In this document: positions 25,701 to 27,072 of the stretch, piece by piece
How positions within the stretch are numbered: the first letter of the stretch is position 1
How the letters are laid out: each line of letters opens with the position of its first letter
DNA from: RGIG1681 sp045650505
GTDB lineage: Bacteria > Bacillota > Clostridia > Christensenellales > UBA1242
DNA: 27,072 bases
Direction of reading: 5' to 3'
Assembly: GCA_045650505.1 (NCBI GenBank)
Contig: JAZRRE010000016.1
Coordinates: 1-27,072, forward strand
The notes under the pieces: model-generated
What the model was told of the DNA's origin: nothing
Seen by the model: only the letters and a program-made list of their open reading frames with translations
The model's database searches: none
Position numbers and translations under genes: made by a program

Positions 25701-27072
25701 GAAATCGTAGATTATTCACAAGCAACAACTCTGAAATGCTTGAAATGGTTCAAGAAGCTAGAAAAGACAAACTTATTATGAAAGAAGTTGGCGAAGGTGC
25801 ATCAGTTGCCGATATTGCTAGATATCTTGATAAGAATAAGGTTGCTGGAGAAAATATTAAAAATAGAGTTCATGCTAAAAAGGCAAGAGAAATTGCTAGC
25901 ACAGATGCAACATTTGCAGATGAAATGGCTAAAGCTGGGGTAGATTTAACCGATGATGCTGCAATTGCTCAACATTTAAGCAAGAATAGAGCTCATAGAA
26001 AGACAGTTGATGCAGCATTTAAAGGTGATAAGACTGCTGAAAAATTTGCAAGTATTGTTCAAAATGATAGTCAAATGGATGCAGAAGTTCGTAAATATAT
26101 TTACACTGATGCAGAAATTGGTAAAGCTTTAGATAGTGGTGCAATTGGATTTGATAAATCACAAATCAGTGAAAGAGATATTATTGCTCAAGCTGTAAAA
26201 GACCCATATTTGAGAGGTCGTCTTGGACCTAACGCAACAGCTGATGATTATAAGAAATTCTTGAAAGAAGATGAAGCTAAAGGTGGTGTTTATGCTTCAG
26301 AATTCACAAGAAAGGCTATGATTCAAGCAGTTAGAGATGGAAAAGGTGGAACATTTAAAGGTGAAAAAGTTAACAATGTTCTTGATTCTATGCTCAAAGC
26401 TGGCAAATTGGTTGATGAAAGTGGAAACTTAACACAAGCTGCTGTTGATTCTTACTTCAAAGTAAGCATTCCTGAAGAAAAGACTTACAAGAAGGCAACT
26501 AAAGAAAACAATAATAAATTTGCTCAAGCAATGGGTTCAACTGCTAGAGGATTAGAAAAAGCTGCATTTGCAACAAAAGATGGATTCGGAAGATTCTTCC
26601 TCGGTAAGAAGATTGATAGCGGTTTCTCTGGAACTTCAGTTAAAAATATTGGAAATAAAGTTCAATATGCAAGAGAAGATTATGCTAGAGAAGAATACGC
26701 AAAAGAACAATATGTAAAAGAACATTTCATCAAGAGTGGCGGAAAAGCTGAAGAGTTTGATGCAAAATCTCAAGAAGAAAAACAAAAATTGATTAATGCC
26801 CATTTCGGCAAAGGTCAATCAATTAGCACAGAAAACTTATTCAAATATTCACAAGGTTTTGATTCTATGGATGCAGAGCAAAAACAAGAATATTTAAATA
26901 AATTTGATAAATTAAGCAATTCTGACAGAAGAAAGAGAATTAGTAATCCAAGAGATAGTCTTGAAAAGTCAGTTGCAAGAGAAGAATACGCTAAAGAAAT
27001 TTATGCAAAAGAACAATTTATTAAAGAAACAGGCAAAACTGCTGCTGACTTTGATAAATTAAACGAAACACA
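16736..27072 (+). CDS. Giant polytopic VirB6/TrbL-like type IV secretion protein with large ectodomain and repeat tail (partial, runs off the window)
   Basis: I read this frame codon by codon: 3445 codons from ATG 16736 to the window end with no stop. Layout: membrane helices at about residues 33-57, 104-125 and 157-186; an ectodomain at about 190-1150, with ten or so cysteines and three DxDxDG motifs (641, 705, 828); helices at about 1154-1175, 1180-1198, 1222-1240 and 1274-1296; then a tail from about 1302 to beyond 3445. AAPAVASTIPLDDG (1189-1202) followed by a basic stretch and LGTYGTMLGIN resembles the core of VirB6/TrbL-like and, from memory, mycoplasma ICE Mbov_0396 proteins, which form part of the channel in the membrane. 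The tail is Ala/Glu/Lys/Gln-rich, helical, free of cysteine and built partly of diverged repeats. Usual VirB6/TrbL-like proteins are 300-900 aa. RBS GGGGGA sets the start. The family call is an inference. Confidence 0.85.
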   Translation, partial: MSFGKIGILLSKMFTAVQSIEPTGSGLVIFEKLGWVLIWIWEGICLGIYNIIRWLLALVDFMQYFVQKLIGLDYWLNRTYYTMEGAIESDLIFGFLYNDTVQKVFRAMMGVFFVLLIIFTIYAIIKSEWDHINGTGKGGKFGDGTGNSKTRIFRNSMKAVALVLIFPIILMIGIMSANAILASLIKALNIDTSSTLGGQLFQIASQNANKYEKYAHDTDGRTAVSDEVTFYVKNNKYITLGSGGTSDLVIMVDTYEDYLKEISGATKYTVRSCFDRIGGVFDGGYDKKNFYGYIVRLTVKGEPFFVMVTCSKNAGDTNSKEAMYYYLRCVLQVPIVNKYDAYGFEGHSIVKEYMNGDPDWGFISGMNLNETGFDAVEEAMRNTWNYASIYKETYAFEDALGYLVTRKGGTALSGGVVTGQDGKSLLDAANLGVSSAKVMYNSPLVSAYFDGGERGIVQMQSEYLVMAEVIDFINQNNFRLHILNINSPLISWAGQGSYKVETKWVNPSRIEMTDGSGDTKKTIPFVIGYSDSCNETEMGNVLYFGDDTEDGAQSELKGAKYIMCIKVEGKGNAKYIPLVNNKTYTDPVTGKMYNFKSSYYSASYQGVVLAKGLLDSNATNAYRGEPTYFVSSTKTKPTLFDKDGDFVGEKEPYYYEMEVSGGFNQYAENEDTLVSSCDEGYDFKIDGLNCSLSAPNYYYDIRRHDADEDGTYEKEIFKVIKVSTDDEVAEDERETENEPTVDIIRATQIQLKNGDDIVTAEYGGQSNGDYHLFKFNYEGLAYYFMLHTDPNTGIISVLTFSGTVWETLNIGAANSLNAITKLYYIKYDIDQDGAKSYATNLNANGFTADYFAYSKTVTKKIPSSDVYTTKTIYQTVDMEAISHTGTGGKKVNKTLYFNVCFNTTSKYLVTIKDGKVEFAEAYEPTVKTNSASGMTARGEDPFVQSAQFSKFYLYDFYHGYVGGVKSINPENNAITSASRPSEDDDDWFFECKIDSDDFSFPAKESYIHLYDGSRYVATIYKVSGNDPSNAISTMGELPNATTYVLYNDTIYYNIKTQNAFANNTDMTTHFNNVKQSMVIRCVRDNRSMIFFDFDFWFISLIPSLKVRNNIGFFSEKLEREWIGQEFYITDGIQFDYFFEGKASLITFYIPSKISYWIILVASALMIKVLGTAVWGVIKRIYEITLFFIAAPAVASTIPLDDGQKFTTQIQQPLVRKVLGTYGTMLGINVFFILLYPVKSLSQIFTPEDIATSNSYFLKNFFSIFGREFQAKMLNMYVYILFVLVAFTMISALPGVIAQMLGAEDVHKNGEQTKKQAASDVKGAMDNVSGKNLMEGGKKAIEGAKNSLPGKAIALGAKGAKGLKDRFSKGVPDDDGDGEKEETKSRTEEEMAQDDAEVQEQLDTKFNELAGDNFGGRSYQEIMANGTDDEKKSAQMLMTAAEASVDMEIQASGDENKKAAFERVASKLDSPEEAGEQTPEDKAESAAEQKFNSSTEEIAQNIVGASGDASKMEANAIVNMAGANGVANQVIATALGAKAGDDGTTNLTTQTFGNDAAGQERKKQAVLSTMNEDERAKFDKMSEKQQADVLSQYSVSSTMGADGKIAMSVAKLGKDGAVDESTRKNVNAETANSVMKDVAKDAASNNPEAIQSAIESTKGAKEAASNAVAGNIANAIDFSTAGTEGQDSVAEMIIKDITDNPTDKQNGAIIDNAMLAFLQDPANKKIMKEFQKLTGLSDADMQKKDLVLQNIDILRAGGTGIKQLGITADSYQDKMGGAIEQAVQSGQYSVSAWELFNKTPGAQEYIDNVSAENMVRNNDEVELEKEKSADGLEAIIQGIVEKLLGGLSPEEKAKQDYEAANPGKKWEDLNQEDKDKLVNQTKDQAEAEARGQALFAAFAQNADGNSVAVNEMLKAAMGITPENQSAIINDKFSGEQQANLQNAGFGADQIAQAIKAIELMGGTADYATVSEYLREEKENPDAHSQKLLEAMQNDESGAVDKSKMYQILGGGDFIDEEQKQKLAEQTAANGMMALTKEEQDAVKLNLAKADFEAANPGQSWDSLDDAKKQELLTQAGEKANGMSLYEVQAIAAGKSQREAFDGLREESKKRQVIDEAIAANPDIPVEQLIEAAGNDPETAKYIQDMYAQRMSVVSAEDRENAQKAAEADVIAEQTNANINTAEGRKAAYAAMVAGTSENPEKDLSDAVESRVHAKIKDQVNSDSELQKERDKWLKANPSKNQDDFVAHLAEKAKSGDKETLEKLGYANGAAFNAERDEFERQIVVGMAKDTYDGFEADVATATSDKVSARNRELIESGKGAEILKTAEILDKGNTSGTYAKFINEANAEYQRLYGKDKNLAKEDPLARAAFLSQYMEKRKFSLEADDAHTVKLAGEQAQSVGKAAADKAEAELLKKNPNASATEIAQARQNAAIFGQIAANPEQFGEMISVMESYDGGEQGNAVALKLKRTVLEQTYDSYKAKGVTLSIAKNPEQMGAEERKRYEFNKGILQQEMRNNNDVVGNLFKNTNIFNQEAMIQQIAQSSGMKFDEAVGSWIDADGNVLKDKDGNNIGADNMLALKSHLDNTAIANYMNSHEESKDKLLNLGAQNMMLTMDKETQDIKKADAVLSSSYLRNEVSTQVLKDAFGLGKNDSLDESKVKDLIMQMLKASGRGAEANDENIMKNFEQYKTELALHDLSRAKEGIVGERDADAFVKATAALENKTQFATALNREVTRVIDPASYDPETSTKEFFASHSISDFKADDGSEIHNLADALNAFHKEGFGGFKKGAKNIIGDAKGGMTDGGLVGGLKTMFIGGYGERKNHGGIVGNNAERGGIVGGLESIAVKGVLGSARNLLTLKAVRATASAIKERKQVKLDNGRDISYVQYKTGGYELDENGKVKRDENGNAIKTADFDKGFKRFKKVSNAVLDNTATGTLLKQTFVGVAKMGTGIGLGVGKIGTGVGLGVARMATKAYTSTIGNAHSFVTRNRRLFTSNNSEMLEMVQEARKDKLIMKEVGEGASVADIARYLDKNKVAGENIKNRVHAKKAREIASTDATFADEMAKAGVDLTDDAAIAQHLSKNRAHRKTVDAAFKGDKTAEKFASIVQNDSQMDAEVRKYIYTDAEIGKALDSGAIGFDKSQISERDIIAQAVKDPYLRGRLGPNATADDYKKFLKEDEAKGGVYASEFTRKAMIQAVRDGKGGTFKGEKVNNVLDSMLKAGKLVDESGNLTQAAVDSYFKVSIPEEKTYKKATKENNNKFAQAMGSTARGLEKAAFATKDGFGRFFLGKKIDSGFSGTSVKNIGNKVQYAREDYAREEYAKEQYVKEHFIKSGGKAEEFDAKSQEEKQKLINAHFGKGQSISTENLFKYSQGFDSMDAEQKQEYLNKFDKLSNSDRRKRISNPRDSLEKSVAREEYAKEIYAKEQFIKETGKTAADFDKLNET
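20338..20495 (+). other. Patch of foreign-looking codon use inside the giant gene
   Basis: Within this ~160-base stretch the reading frame uses CAG (5), CTG (5), ACG (5), CCG (2), CGA and GTC, while the surrounding thousands of bases use CAA, CTT/TTA, ACA, CCA and GTT almost exclusively. The patch encodes residues ~1202-1253, the conserved loop and sixth membrane helix after the P-L-D-D-G motif. The frame is not disturbed. Confidence 0.7.
22301..22380 (+). repeat. Tail repeat unit A1 (E-A-A-N-P-G ... W-E-D-L)
   Basis: Protein repeat: YEAANPGKKWEDLNQEDKDK (residues 1856-1875). It pairs with residues 2050-2069 (FEAANPGQSWDSLDDAKKQE, bases 22883-22942), 194 residues later. It keeps E-A-A-N-P-G, W, L and a K-rich helix start; the DNA is diverged. 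Confidence 0.65.
22883..22960 (+). repeat. Tail repeat unit A2
   Basis: Second copy of the unit at 22301. Looser relatives with the same 'GK-x(3)-[DF]-x(3)-x-E-E-K-x-K-L' order occur at bases ~26734-26790 and ~27030-27072, suggesting one repeat family spread along the tail. Confidence 0.6.
25580..25645 (+). repeat. 33-bp tandem repeat (2 copies), glycine-rich
   Basis: Two adjacent 33-base units (25580-25612, 25613-25645) encode MGTGIGLGVGK and IGTGVGLGVAR; a partial third (MAT) follows. In-frame within the giant gene, residues 2949-2970. They differ at only about five bases, so the duplication is recent relative to the rest of the tail. Confidence 0.85.
26681..26734 (+). repeat. Tail repeat unit B1 (Y-A-R-E-E-Y-A-K-E)
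   Basis: YAREEYAKEQYVKEHFIK (residues 3316-3333), itself made of 5-residue steps of the type Y-[AV]-[RK]-E-x starting at residue 3311. It recurs 97 residues later. Confidence 0.8.
26972..27025 (+). repeat. Tail repeat unit B2
   Basis: VAREEYAKEIYAKEQFIK (residues 3413-3430) matches unit B1 at 14 of 18 positions, and both are followed by a G-K ... [DE]-F-D segment. The window ends inside this unit, so more copies may follow. Confidence 0.8.

Noticed and set aside
16790..26818. Many short frames on both strands inside the giant gene (for example 16790-17128, 19668-19913, 22412-22708)
   Set aside because: All lie within the uninterrupted 3445-codon frame and lack RBS; they arise from its biased Ala/Glu/Lys/Gln codons.
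16736..27072. Possibility that the giant frame is a non-coding open stretch or a pseudogene
   Set aside because: Codon use, absence of stops over 10 kb, good RBS/promoter and structured domain order argue for a real gene.
1..27072. CRISPR arrays, insertion sequences and prophage genes
   Set aside because: No regularly spaced repeats, transposase, integrase or phage structural genes were found on either strand; repeats seen are protein-level repeats or terminator hairpins.

Overview
The window is AT-rich (roughly 30% G+C by eye) and looks like the chromosome of a low-GC Bacillota, probably an uncultivated gut-type lineage. Evidence: AGGAG-type ribosome binding sites, TATAAT/extended -10 promoters, U-tailed hairpin terminators, DegV, a ComEC-like protein next to holA and rpsT, and a glutamate racemase. 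The racemase implies a peptidoglycan wall, so it is not a wall-less mollicute. No outer-membrane genes are seen. The standard code fits: Trp is TGG, and all 15 complete genes stop with TAA or TAG.

Positions 1-10078 are housekeeping. In order: the 3' part of a tRNA-Glu(CTC) with terminator and a decayed ~200-bp-period duplication; an SDR oxidoreductase plus a PepD-type dipeptidase (operon); DegV; a PH-domain membrane protein (minus strand); a ComEC-like channel lacking its C-terminal hydrolase domain; an operon of holA, a 190-aa membrane protein and a membrane-anchored M28-fold protein that has lost most of its metal ligands; then, on the minus strand, rpsT and murI.

Positions 10210 to the end form a type IV secretion / conjugation-like locus. 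Minus strand: a 237-aa protein collinear with the C-terminal half of VirD4 but without Walker motifs; a 711-aa secreted, membrane-anchored surface protein; and VirD4/TraG, the coupling ATPase, which is upstream of the surface protein in one operon. Divergently, on the plus strand: two paralogous two-helix pilin-like proteins, each with its own promoter, then a giant gene starting at 16736 that stays open for at least 3445 codons and runs off the window.

The giant protein has three N-terminal membrane helices, a ~960-residue ectodomain, a second membrane cluster with a VirB6/TrbL-like 'A-P...S-T-x-P-L-D-D-G' signature, and a >2100-residue cysteine-free, helical, repeat-containing tail. The layout (pilin-like gene, then polytopic protein, with VirD4 nearby) recalls, from memory and without any search, the mycoplasma ICE genes called Mbov_0395/Mbov_0396. 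The giant ectodomain and tail are the most unusual things here. No VirB4 ATPase, relaxase or integrase lies inside the window; VirB4 would be expected beyond the right edge.
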